The translations under genes and the position numbers were made by a program. The notes under the pieces are model-generated. The model had not been told where the DNA came from and made no database searches. It worked only from the letters and a program-made list of their open reading frames with translations. Shown piece after piece: positions 38,703 through 47,521 of a stretch of 64,000 bases of DNA (position 1 is its first letter; the number at the start of each line of letters is the position of its first letter). Source of the stretch: Gammaproteobacteria bacterium Ga0077536 (lineage in GTDB: Bacteria > Pseudomonadota > Gammaproteobacteria > Ga0077536); NCBI GenBank assembly GCA_001464935.1, contig LNEL01000035.1, positions 1 to 64,000 of the forward strand, read 5' to 3'.

Positions 38703-38826
38703 CGGCGACCCTCGTCATGACAGGGTCGCGAGCATAACGCAGCGCAGGCGCGCCGCGGGTCCGTGCGCTGCCCCCGGCCGGCGCAATTTGGCATGATGCC
38801 GGTCCCCACCCCGCGAGGACCTGCCG

Positions 38827-39480
38827 ATGGATCTGCTCGACGCCATGCAAACGATGAACGCCTGCCGCTACTACAAGCCGGATCCGGTCGCCGACGATCT
38901 GCTCGTGAAGGTGTTGAACGCCGCGCGCTGGGCCGCCACCGGCAGCAACAAGCAGCCCGTGAGCCTGATCGCAGTGCGGGATGCCGCCAAACGCCGGGCG
39001 CTGCACGATCTCTATCAGCCGATCTGGGACTCGGTGATGCAGAAGTACGCGAGCGGCGAATTCAAGTCCGGCTTCACGCCGAGCTTCCTGCAGCATGTCG
39101 ATCACTTCGCGAAGCACATCGCGGAGGTCCCGGTCCTGGTCGTCGTCTGCGCCGAATGGCGGGAACTGACTGCGCTCGACGCGAACCTGGGCCGTACGGT
39201 GCTGACGCCGGGTTCATCGATCTATCCTGCGGTGCAGAACCTGATGCTCGCCGCGCGCAATGAAGGCCTCGGCACCACGCTGACCACGCTGCTCGCGCTC
39301 GCCGAACCGCAGGTGAAAGCGCTGCTCGACATTCCTGAACACCTGGCCACCGCCGCGGTGGTGATGCTCGGCTGGCCAGCGAAGCCGTTCCCGGCCAAGC
39401 TCAAGCGCAAACCGCTGGACACCATGGCTTTCCTCGACAGTTACGGCGCACCGCTGCCGGGGGCCGGTGCCTGCCTCTGA
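38827..39480 (+). CDS. Nitroreductase family protein
   Basis: MNACRYYKPDPVADDLLVKVLNAARWAATGSNKQPVSLIAV...SIYPAVQNLMLAARNEGLGTTLTT. Confidence 0.9.
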   Translation: MDLLDAMQTMNACRYYKPDPVADDLLVKVLNAARWAATGSNKQPVSLIAVRDAAKRRALHDLYQPIWDSVMQKYASGEFKSGFTPSFLQHVDHFAKHIAEVPVLVVVCAEWRELTALDANLGRTVLTPGSSIYPAVQNLMLAARNEGLGTTLTTLLALAEPQVKALLDIPEHLATAAVVMLGWPAKPFPAKLKRKPLDTMAFLDSYGAPLPGAGACL

Positions 39481-39507
39481 GCGCGTGCCTGGGCTGAAGC
39501 CGGATTT

Positions 39508-39648
39508 GCCACCGGGAACACCGAGAACACCGAGAAAGATCGGGCTGAGTCCACCGGCGGTTGTGCTCAGCGGCGATGGACGCGGCCGACCGCCGAACAT
39601 GAGCCGTTGAACCCTATTCCTCTCGGTGTTCTCGGTGTTCCCGGTGGC
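39508..39648. repeat. Intergenic inverted-repeat element, copy 2 (perfect 27-bp terminal inverted repeats, 28 bp if extended inward)
   Basis: Left arm 39508-39534 GCCACCGGGAACACCGAGAACACCGAG is the exact reverse complement of right arm 39622-39648. Followed by AAAAAA, as copy 1 is followed by AAAAA. Confidence 0.95.
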
Positions 39649-39736
39649 AAAAAAGCGCCAGCACCCGCGTCCCCATTGCCGCCCTGCCGCCTGATGCCGA
39701 ACAATAGCCCTACCCACGTCGCCGAGGAGCACCCCC

Positions 39737-40915
39737 ATGGCCAAGCCGCTTGCCGTTCATGCCCAGGCTGAACATCGCGCCCTGCCGCCAGTCACCCACG
39801 ACGAGTTCGCACGCCAGGAGTTCGTGCGGGCCTTCAAGGAGCATCTGGTCAAACACGTGCACGGTGGCAATCGCGCGGTGTACGAACGCAAGGTGAAGCC
39901 GGCCTTCGAGCGCAGCCACAAGCGTGCGCCGAAGACCCGCTTCGAGGTGCGTGACCAGATGGTGCACGAACCCTACTACCAGATGTTCAGCACCCTGCTG
40001 CGCACGAGCCAGGAAATGATGTGGTCCTCGTGCCAGAAGCCGGTCGAACGCGACCTGCCGGCGCTGAACGAGGTGATCGCGCAACCGCCGCGCAAAGCCG
40101 GTGGCAGCCTGCGCCTGAATCCGGCGCTCGAAATTCCACGCTATCACACGGCGGTCGACATTCACTGCCAGCCGGGCGGCTATCACGTCGAGTACATGCC
40201 GGGCGACGCGTCAGCGGGCATGGTCTACGACCGCGCGGTGCACGTGTACGCAATGGGCCAGATGGGCCCCTACAACAACGACATGGGTGCCAGCATCGCG
40301 ATGTGGCTGCAACGGCACCATCCTGATTTCAAGCCGCAGCGCATTCTCGACCTCGGCTGCTCTGTCGGCCACAGCACGCTGCCCTACGCGGAAGCGTTTC
40401 CGGACGCCGAAATCCACGCCATCGATGTCGCTGCGCCGATGCTGCGCTACGCGCATGCACGCGCCGAGGATCTCGGCGTGGCCGTGCATTACTCGCAGCA
40501 GAATGCCGAACACACGGACTTCGAGGACGGCTCGTTCGATCTGATCGTGTCGCACATCCTGCTGCACGAAACGGCCGAACGCGCGATCCACAACATCGTC
40601 CGCGAATGCCATCGCCTGCTGCGCAAGGGCGGCATGATGATTCATGCCGAAACGCCACCCTACAAGGGCATGGACCCGTTCGATGCCTTCCTGCTCGACT
40701 GGGACACGCGCAACAACAACGAACCGTTCTGGGCGCGCTCGCACGAAATCGATCTGAAGACCCTGTCGAAGAAGGGCGGGTTCGACCCGGCGCTCGAATT
40801 CGAGGATCTGATCCCGAGCGCCTTCCAGGTTGCCCAGGCCTCGCGCTCGCAGAAGTTCCAGGGCGGCGACTTCGGCGGCGGCGGACTCTGGTTCATCTAC
40901 GGCAACCGCAAGTAG
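39737..40915 (+). CDS. Class I SAM-dependent methyltransferase with ~190-aa N-terminal extension
   Basis: ILDLGCSVGHSTLPYAEAFPDAEIHAIDVAAPMLRYA; FDLIVSHILLHETAERAI. Confidence 0.88.
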   Translation: MAKPLAVHAQAEHRALPPVTHDEFARQEFVRAFKEHLVKHVHGGNRAVYERKVKPAFERSHKRAPKTRFEVRDQMVHEPYYQMFSTLLRTSQEMMWSSCQKPVERDLPALNEVIAQPPRKAGGSLRLNPALEIPRYHTAVDIHCQPGGYHVEYMPGDASAGMVYDRAVHVYAMGQMGPYNNDMGASIAMWLQRHHPDFKPQRILDLGCSVGHSTLPYAEAFPDAEIHAIDVAAPMLRYAHARAEDLGVAVHYSQQNAEHTDFEDGSFDLIVSHILLHETAERAIHNIVRECHRLLRKGGMMIHAETPPYKGMDPFDAFLLDWDTRNNNEPFWARSHEIDLKTLSKKGGFDPALEFEDLIPSAFQVAQASRSQKFQGGDFGGGGLWFIYGNRK

Positions 40916-40924
40916 GAGCGCCGC

Positions 40925-41497
40925 ATGTCCTCCGCGATCAAACTGAAACGCAGGGCCCGGGGCGAGCGTCCCTATTTCTTCGCCGATCCGAACGTCGACA
41001 AGGTCATCGCGATGGTGATGGGCCTCGCCGGTGAGGTGGCGGTGATGCGCGATCGCCTCGACACCCTCGAGCGCCTGCTCGAACGCACCGGCGCCCTGCA
41101 GCGCGCCGACATCGACGCGTTCCGGCCCGATGCCGAGGTCGTCGCCGATCGCAGTGCCTGGCGCGAAGCCTTTCTGGGCGAGGTGCTGCGCATCGTCGAG
41201 ATCGAAGTCGAGGCCCTCGCCAACGGCGATCAGGATCGCTACGACAATGCCATCGCGCTCGTCGAACAGCGCGACGTGACGCCGCCCTCGCGCGCGGCAG
41301 GCAAGAACCCCGCACGCGGCAAGAAGGTGGCGCCTAAAGCGCCGGCGCGCGCAGTGCGCAAGCCGGCGGCCAGCACGAAAGTGAACAAGGCGCCCGCGTC
41401 CGGCGCGAAGAAGCCGGCCACGCGCAGCGCCACGAAGAAGCAGGCGGTCGTCCGTCGCCAACCGAAACCGGTCGCGAAGAAACGCGCCCGACGTTGA
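40925..41497 (+). CDS. Hypothetical protein with N-terminal helical domain and Lys/Ala/Pro-rich H1-like tail
   Basis: 9 bp downstream of the methyltransferase; C-terminus GKNPARGKKVAPKAPARAVRKPAASTKVNKAPASGAKKPATRSATKKQAVVRRQPKPVAKKRARR. Confidence 0.75.
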   Translation: MSSAIKLKRRARGERPYFFADPNVDKVIAMVMGLAGEVAVMRDRLDTLERLLERTGALQRADIDAFRPDAEVVADRSAWREAFLGEVLRIVEIEVEALANGDQDRYDNAIALVEQRDVTPPSRAAGKNPARGKKVAPKAPARAVRKPAASTKVNKAPASGAKKPATRSATKKQAVVRRQPKPVAKKRARR

Positions 41498-41579
41498 AGC
41501 GGCGCGCGAACCCGCGTCGCCGTCGAATCCAGAGGCGCGCCGCCGTTCGTGGCGCAGCCGGCCATTCAGGGAGTCAATC

Positions 41580-42200
41580 GTGAATTTTTCCGACCTTGCG
41601 CGCGAGCGCCACAGTGTCCGTCACTACACGCCGGGCCTGACCATCTCCGATGCCGAACTTGAAGCGATCTTTGCCGATGTCGCGCTGAGTCCCAGTTCGT
41701 TCAACCTCCAGCCCTGGCAGTTCGTTGTCGTCCGCGACCCCGCGCGGCGGCAGGCGCTGAAGAATCTCGCTTTCTATCAGCAGCAGGTCGAAGACTGCGC
41801 TGCGGCCATCATCGTCTGCGGCAAGCTGAACGCCCACGTCGACACCGTGCGCATCTATGCCGACGCACCGGCGCCGATGCGCGAAAAGTTCGTGCCGATG
41901 ATTCCTGGCGTGTACGAAGGCCAGCCGGGACTGCAGCGCGAGGAGGCCGTCCGCGGCGGATCACTGGCCGCGATGACGCTGATGTATGCGGCAAAGGCGC
42001 GCGGCTGGGACACGGGGCCGATGATCGGCTTCGAGGCTGACAAGGTCGCCACGTTCGTGAACCTCGACGCCAACACCGTACCGGTGATGATCGTGGTGAT
42101 TGGCAAGGCGTTGAACGGCCAGCAGCCGCAGCGGCTCTATCGTCGCCCGCTGTCGGAAATCGTGCATTACGAAACGCTCGATGGCCGCACCCCTGCCTGA
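41580..42200 (+). CDS. Nitroreductase family protein
   Basis: RHSVRHYTPGLTISDAELEAIFADVALSPSSFNLQPWQFVVVRD...AARGWDTGPMIGFE. Confidence 0.92.
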   Translation: MNFSDLARERHSVRHYTPGLTISDAELEAIFADVALSPSSFNLQPWQFVVVRDPARRQALKNLAFYQQQVEDCAAAIIVCGKLNAHVDTVRIYADAPAPMREKFVPMIPGVYEGQPGLQREEAVRGGSLAAMTLMYAAKARGWDTGPMIGFEADKVATFVNLDANTVPVMIVVIGKALNGQQPQRLYRRPLSEIVHYETLDGRTPA

Positions 42201-42489
42201 GGCGATGGGCATCCGGGACAGACTGGGCCGGGACATGCGCGTGTATCTCGGCATCGGCCTCACCGGCTGGTGTGTCTTCGTGGCCTGCCTGTTCATGGCA
42301 AGGCCGCCGGCCTGGCTGATGATCGGCGCGTTCGTCGCGACCTGCGGTGCGCTGGTGTCGATGCTGATGTTCATCCGCTGCCCGCACTGCCGCGCGCGAC
42401 TGCCACAGATTGCCTTTGCCGCCGCGGTCGCGCCGTCGACCGCCAGCCGCTTCGACCGCTGCCCTGCCTGCGGGACACACCTCGACTAG
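42181..42489 (+). CDS. Small two-TM protein with C-terminal zinc-ribbon-like CPHC...CPAC
   Basis: Two hydrophobic helices, then RCPHCRARLP...RCPACGTHLD. Overlaps the nitroreductase 3' end. Confidence 0.6.
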   Translation: MAAPLPEAMGIRDRLGRDMRVYLGIGLTGWCVFVACLFMARPPAWLMIGAFVATCGALVSMLMFIRCPHCRARLPQIAFAAAVAPSTASRFDRCPACGTHLD

Positions 42490-42582
42490 CAGACCGGCGG
42501 GCTGAGCGTAGAAGACGGGCCGGCGCCGAGACTGCCAGGCCGGCACGCGCCGCAGACGACACGACAGGTCGCTCGTTCGCCC

Positions 42583-45159
42583 TCAGGGGGCGGCAGCGTC
42601 GCGCAGCGTCGACAGAATGAGTTCGGCATTGACCGGCTTGCGAAACACGGCGCTCAGACCCAAAGCAGCGAAATCCGGCAGCGCGAGGCGCTCGCTGTAG
42701 CCTGAACACAGGATCACCGGCAACGCCGGGCGCAGTTCACGGATCCGGCGCGCCAGCACGTCGCCAGGGATGCCGGGCATCGTCTGATCGGTGAGCACGG
42801 CATCGAAAGTATCGGGTGCGGCCAGAAACGCTTCGAGGGCGAGCGCGCCGTCGTGAAACTCGCTGACGCGATAGCCCGCTGTTTCGAGCACTTCACGCCA
42901 ATAGAGCGCGAGCAGCGGCTCGTCATCGACCACCATCACGTGGCGACCGCGACCGTCGTTGTGAACCTCGGCCTCCGCGTCGGCCAGGAGTTCGGCCGCG
43001 TCCGCGGTTGGCGGCAGTGCGCTGGCGGCCGGCAGCAGGATGTCGAAGGTCGAACCCATGTCGAGCGTCGAACGCAGCAGGATGTGCCCGCCGAGCTTGT
43101 GGGCGATCCCGTGTACCACCGACAGGCCGAGCCCCGTGCCCCGCCCCACCTCTTTCGTGGTGTAGAACGGCTGGCCCGTATCGCTGACGGCAATCGCGAG
43201 GTAGTGCCCGTCGATGTCCTGTCGACAGGCCCGGCAGATGCCGCTGACCTCGCGTGGCGGATGAATCTCAACGGTGATGCCGCCGATGCCGTCGATGGCG
43301 TCACGCGCATTGATCACGAGGTTCATGATCATCTGTTCGATCTCGACGCGTTCGGCGTAGACCGCTGACAACTGTGTACCGCGCTCGAAGTTGATGCGCG
43401 TGCTCGACGGGATGGTCGCGCGCAGCAGGCGCAAGGCCTCTTCGACAATAGGCTCGACGAACACGGGATCGGGACGCTGTGCCGGCACCTGCGGGGCACT
43501 GCGCGAGAACGTCATCATCTTCGAGACCAGATCGCGGCCGCGTTCGCCCGCGCTGTGGATCGCATCGAGGTAGTCGTGCAGCCGGCTGCCCGGCATCACC
43601 GCCGCGCGCGTCATCGCCAGTTCGCAGTAACCGAGGACGGTGGCGAGGATGTTGTTGAAGTCGTGCGCAATGCCACCCGCCAGCTGGCCGATCGCCTGGT
43701 TCTTCTGCATCTCGATGACCTGCGCCTGCAGCCGCGCCTGTTCGGCGTCGGCTTGCCGGCGGTCGCTCATGTCGCGCAGGACGGCCAATGCCGCCTGGGT
43801 GCCGTCGTCACGCTGACGGACCAGCGTGATCGTCGCATCGACGGGCAGTTCGTTGCCGCGCTTGCCAATGATCGTGAGATCGATCCGCAGTCGGCCCGCC
43901 TGCTGGAGGCGCTGTCCGATTTCACGGGCCAGTGCGCGGTTCATCGCATGCAGCAGCCGCGCCGGCTCCAGGTCCAGCAGTTCGTCGCGCGACCAGCCCA
44001 GCAGCGCGACGGCGGCAGGATTGAAGTCGATGAATCGGCCCGGGGTCCCGTCGGGTTTCAGTACGAACATCAGGATCGCGTCTTCGCCGAGCTCGAACAG
44101 CGCGCGCAAATGGCTCTCGCTGTCGCGCAGCGCCTCCTCGGCCGCGTGCCGCCCGCTAATGTCGCGCGCCACGCCTATCGTCCCGATGCACGCGCCCGTG
44201 TTGTCGAGCACGGGCGCCTTGCTGACGAGCACCCAGCCGATGACCTGCTGCGCTGTGCACCACAACTCTTCCCGCTCGAGCGGCGTGCGACTCTCGATGA
44301 CGCGCAGGTCCTCGGCGCGCCAGCGCAGGGCGTCGTCGGACGGAAAAAGCTCTGTTTCCTTGTGCCCTATCACCTCGTGCGGCGCGCGACCGATCGCGGC
44401 CGCGAAACGGGCGTTGCAACTGACGTAGCGTCCCTCGAGATCCTTGCGCCAGACGCAGTCGGGCAATTGATCGGACAACAGCCGGTACTCTTCGAGCACC
44501 CGTTGCTGGCTCGTCATCAGCGCTTCGGCGCGGCGCCGCGCCATGTGCAGCGCCTCGCAGACCACGCTGATCGCCACGCCGTTGATGGCCATCATTCCAA
44601 TCAGGACCGCTTCGGCCGTCGAGTCGACGCGCAGGGCTTCGATCGGCAGTGGCAACAGCCCCGACACGCCAACCACCGCCAACGCGGTGACGAACAGCCC
44701 CGGCCCGAGACCACTGAGCAGGGCACTGAGCGTGATCGGGATCATGAAGAGATTGAAGGTCGGCCGCTCTTCGAGGGAAACATCCCAGGATCCGCGCAGC
44801 GCGAACGTGACAGCAATTGCAAGCAGGGCGATCGCGTACGCGCCGGCGCCCGATCGGCGCGTCAACAGGGCGGTGTCGGGCGGCGGCCACGTGGCCGCGT
44901 GTTCCTGCATCGACCCCTGGGCGGTGTGCGCAGTGACAGCGCGCAGCAAAAAATACAGCAGCGCGGCGGTGACCATGACAAAGGCGAGGCCCTTGTAGAT
45001 GGCAACGCGGGGCAGCGCGGCCTCGTTGACGCTCAACGCCAGCAGCTGATCGGAGATGACAATCCAGAGACTGGCCACGATCGCGTAGCTGATCGCGACC
45101 TGCTGGATCATGCGTTGATTGGCGCGTGTGACGCGCGCCGACAGGGACTGGTCTGACAT
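42583..45159 (-). CDS. Hybrid sensor histidine kinase (DUF4118-like membrane region, PAS domains, HisKA/HATPase, C-terminal receiver)
   Basis: GGIAHDFNNILATVLGYCELAMTRA; HATPase GRGTGLGLSVVHGIAHKLGG; receiver VMVVDDEPLLALYW...DAVLTDQTMPGIPGD. Start set at MSDQSLSARV. Confidence 0.9.
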   Translation of the reverse strand: MSDQSLSARVTRANQRMIQQVAISYAIVASLWIVISDQLLALSVNEAALPRVAIYKGLAFVMVTAALLYFLLRAVTAHTAQGSMQEHAATWPPPDTALLTRRSGAGAYAIALLAIAVTFALRGSWDVSLEERPTFNLFMIPITLSALLSGLGPGLFVTALAVVGVSGLLPLPIEALRVDSTAEAVLIGMMAINGVAISVVCEALHMARRRAEALMTSQQRVLEEYRLLSDQLPDCVWRKDLEGRYVSCNARFAAAIGRAPHEVIGHKETELFPSDDALRWRAEDLRVIESRTPLEREELWCTAQQVIGWVLVSKAPVLDNTGACIGTIGVARDISGRHAAEEALRDSESHLRALFELGEDAILMFVLKPDGTPGRFIDFNPAAVALLGWSRDELLDLEPARLLHAMNRALAREIGQRLQQAGRLRIDLTIIGKRGNELPVDATITLVRQRDDGTQAALAVLRDMSDRRQADAEQARLQAQVIEMQKNQAIGQLAGGIAHDFNNILATVLGYCELAMTRAAVMPGSRLHDYLDAIHSAGERGRDLVSKMMTFSRSAPQVPAQRPDPVFVEPIVEEALRLLRATIPSSTRINFERGTQLSAVYAERVEIEQMIMNLVINARDAIDGIGGITVEIHPPREVSGICRACRQDIDGHYLAIAVSDTGQPFYTTKEVGRGTGLGLSVVHGIAHKLGGHILLRSTLDMGSTFDILLPAASALPPTADAAELLADAEAEVHNDGRGRHVMVVDDEPLLALYWREVLETAGYRVSEFHDGALALEAFLAAPDTFDAVLTDQTMPGIPGDVLARRIRELRPALPVILCSGYSERLALPDFAALGLSAVFRKPVNAELILSTLRDAAAP

Positions 45160-45316
45160 CCCGGCTGCTCCACACCTTCGGTGGATGAAATCTACCGGAA
45201 TTGGTCTTCGGTTGCGCGGTAACGCGAAGGCCGGAGCCCGCGCGACTGCAAACCGGCGTGAGCGCGACACCGCGTACCGGCCTCATGCGATCAGCCAATT
45301 GTCTGATTGACGACGC

Positions 45317-45739
45317 TCAGGAAAAGGTTTCGATGGCCAGCGCGCGATAACGTCGCATCGAGATTGGCTGCAGGGGCCGCAACATCGTCACGATGCGTTG
45401 CGCTTCGTCCTCAGTCGCGCAGTGGACGGCGAGAAAGCCGGCGCCCTGTTCGGCCCATTTGAGGTCTTCGTTCCAGAAGTAGGCTTCCTTGCCAATCGAG
45501 AAAGTCTGCTTCAGTTGATCGAGCCACGTCGCATCGGTCACGCGTGCTTCGATATCGGCCTTGACGTGTGTGCTGTCCATGGCCCGCACGTCTTCGTCGG
45601 TGTAACCGGCCGCCAGCAGGCTCGATGCCGCCTGATGCGCGATGTCCGGCGTCGGAAACACGGCGATCAGATAGTCGGTCGGATAGAAAATGCCGAATGA
45701 CGTATCGGACCCTTTGAAGAACGGCCGTTCCTTGCTCAT
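45317..45739 (-). CDS. Hypothetical protein
   Basis: MSKERPFFKGSDTSFGIFYPTDYLIAVFPTPDIAHQAASSLLAAGYTDEDVRAMDS...; good start context, no family recognised. Confidence 0.65.
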   Translation of the reverse strand: MSKERPFFKGSDTSFGIFYPTDYLIAVFPTPDIAHQAASSLLAAGYTDEDVRAMDSTHVKADIEARVTDATWLDQLKQTFSIGKEAYFWNEDLKWAEQGAGFLAVHCATEDEAQRIVTMLRPLQPISMRRYRALAIETFS

Positions 45740-46008
45740 CTGTATCTCCTGACGGTGCTGGATGCCGCGCGGCGGCCATGACCTCGATGCTGCCTGCAAC
45801 GGGCCACTGCCATCCGTGCGCTATCGCACCCGGGCAGCGAGAAAACGCGTCGAAATGGCGCGGGCGCTGGTGCGTTGCCCCAGTGTCGGGCGTCGCGCGC
45901 GCGGTCCTTGCCAGCCTCGTGTGTGCTCCGTATCGTCGGCTTGAAGACGCACGCAACAGCCTTGTTTCCACTCCATCAATCGCGCCCGGGCGCGGAGGAC
46001 ATCGACCG

Positions 46009-47505
46009 ATGAATTTCGACGGTATTCCGCTGGAACACGCCAGCATCGCGCAGATCCACGCTGCGATGTTCCGTGGGCTCTGCAGTGCAGAGCAGTTGGT
46101 CGACGCCTATCTCGCGCGCATCGATGCCTGTGACCAGCGCGGCCCGGCGCTGAATGCGGTCGTGACGCTGAACCCGCAGGCGCGGGAACAGGCAAGGGCG
46201 CTCGACGCGGTCCTGCGCAGCGGAAGGACGGTCGGCCCGCTGCACGGCATTCCGATGGTGATCAAGGACTGCCTCGAGACGGCGGACATGCCGACGTCGT
46301 TCGGATCCGAGATCTTTGCGAACCATCACGCGCAGGAAGACGCGACCGTCGTCGCGCGGTTGCGCGCGGCGGGCGCGATCATTCTCGCCAAGACCACCCT
46401 GCCGGACTGGGCGACGTCGTGGTTCGGGTACTCGTCGCGCAGCGGCGAAACGCGCAACCCCTACGATCTGGCACGCGATCCGGGCGGTTCGAGCAGCGGT
46501 ACCGGCGCCGGCATTGCCGCCGGCTATGCGACGATCGGACTGGGGACGGACTGCGGCGGCTCGGTGCGCGTGCCGGCGTCCTTCTGCAACCTGGTCGGGA
46601 TCCGCTCGACGCCGGGCCTGATCAGCCGCAAGGGCTGCAATCCACTCGTCGGGTTCCAGGACACGATAGGTCCGATGGGTCGCAGCGTCGCGGATGTCGC
46701 GCGCGTGTTCGATGTGATGGTCGGTCACGATCCGGGCGATCCGCTGACCTATGCGTGGTCGGTCGCCCGCGCACCGCAATCGTATCTCGACAGCCTGGTG
46801 CCGGATGCGCTGAAGGGTCTGCGCATCGGCGTGGTGCGCAATGCGTTCGGCGCCGACTCACATCCGGACGCCGCACCGGTCAACGCGGTGATGAAAACGG
46901 CACTCGCCGAACTGCAGGCCGGCGGCGCCACGCTCGTCGACGTCGAGATCCCGAACCTGATGGACTGGCTGGTCCGCACCTCGTTGTACGTGATCAAATC
47001 GAAGTACGACATCGATCAGTTCCTCGGCAGCCTCCCCGACGCGCCGGCCAGGTCGGTCGCCGCGATCGTCGAGTCGGGGCGCTATCACCCGATGCTCGAT
47101 CTGCTCGAGGGCATCGCGCAGGGTCCCGACGATCCGTTCAGCGATCCCGCTTATTACCCGGCCTATGCGGCACGCGAAGAATTCATGAAGACCGTGGTGA
47201 ACCTGATGGCGGTCAATGACCTCGCGACGCTGGTCTACCCGACCGTGCAGGTCGTGCCGCCGACGCGTCAGGACTGCGACAGCGGCGTCTGGGGCACGCT
47301 GAATTTCCCGACGAACACGCTGATTGGCTCACAGACGTGGATGCCGGCCATCAGCGTGCCGGCCGGTCTGACGCCCGCCGGCCTGCCGGTGGGCATGGAG
47401 ATCCTCGCGCGCCCCTACGACGAACCTGGCCTGTTCCGCGTGGCCTACGGCTTCGAGCAGGTGGTCGGCCATCGCGCTCACCCGCCGAGCTGTCCGCTGA
47501 CCTGA
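46009..47505 (+). CDS. Amidase signature family protein
   Basis: GGSSSGTGAGIAAGYATIGLGTDCGGSVRVPASFC; LHGIPMVIKDCLET. Start set at MNFDGIPLEHAS. Confidence 0.95.
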   Translation: MNFDGIPLEHASIAQIHAAMFRGLCSAEQLVDAYLARIDACDQRGPALNAVVTLNPQAREQARALDAVLRSGRTVGPLHGIPMVIKDCLETADMPTSFGSEIFANHHAQEDATVVARLRAAGAIILAKTTLPDWATSWFGYSSRSGETRNPYDLARDPGGSSSGTGAGIAAGYATIGLGTDCGGSVRVPASFCNLVGIRSTPGLISRKGCNPLVGFQDTIGPMGRSVADVARVFDVMVGHDPGDPLTYAWSVARAPQSYLDSLVPDALKGLRIGVVRNAFGADSHPDAAPVNAVMKTALAELQAGGATLVDVEIPNLMDWLVRTSLYVIKSKYDIDQFLGSLPDAPARSVAAIVESGRYHPMLDLLEGIAQGPDDPFSDPAYYPAYAAREEFMKTVVNLMAVNDLATLVYPTVQVVPPTRQDCDSGVWGTLNFPTNTLIGSQTWMPAISVPAGLTPAGLPVGMEILARPYDEPGLFRVAYGFEQVVGHRAHPPSCPLT

Positions 47506-47521
47506 GCCGCGGCGCCGGCGC

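Noticed and set aside
37924-39117. Upstream two thirds of the 523-aa ORF 37546..39117
   Set aside because: Shadow frame of the ferric-reductase-like gene and part of the nitroreductase; only the last 125 aa (tetraheme cytochrome) look genuine.
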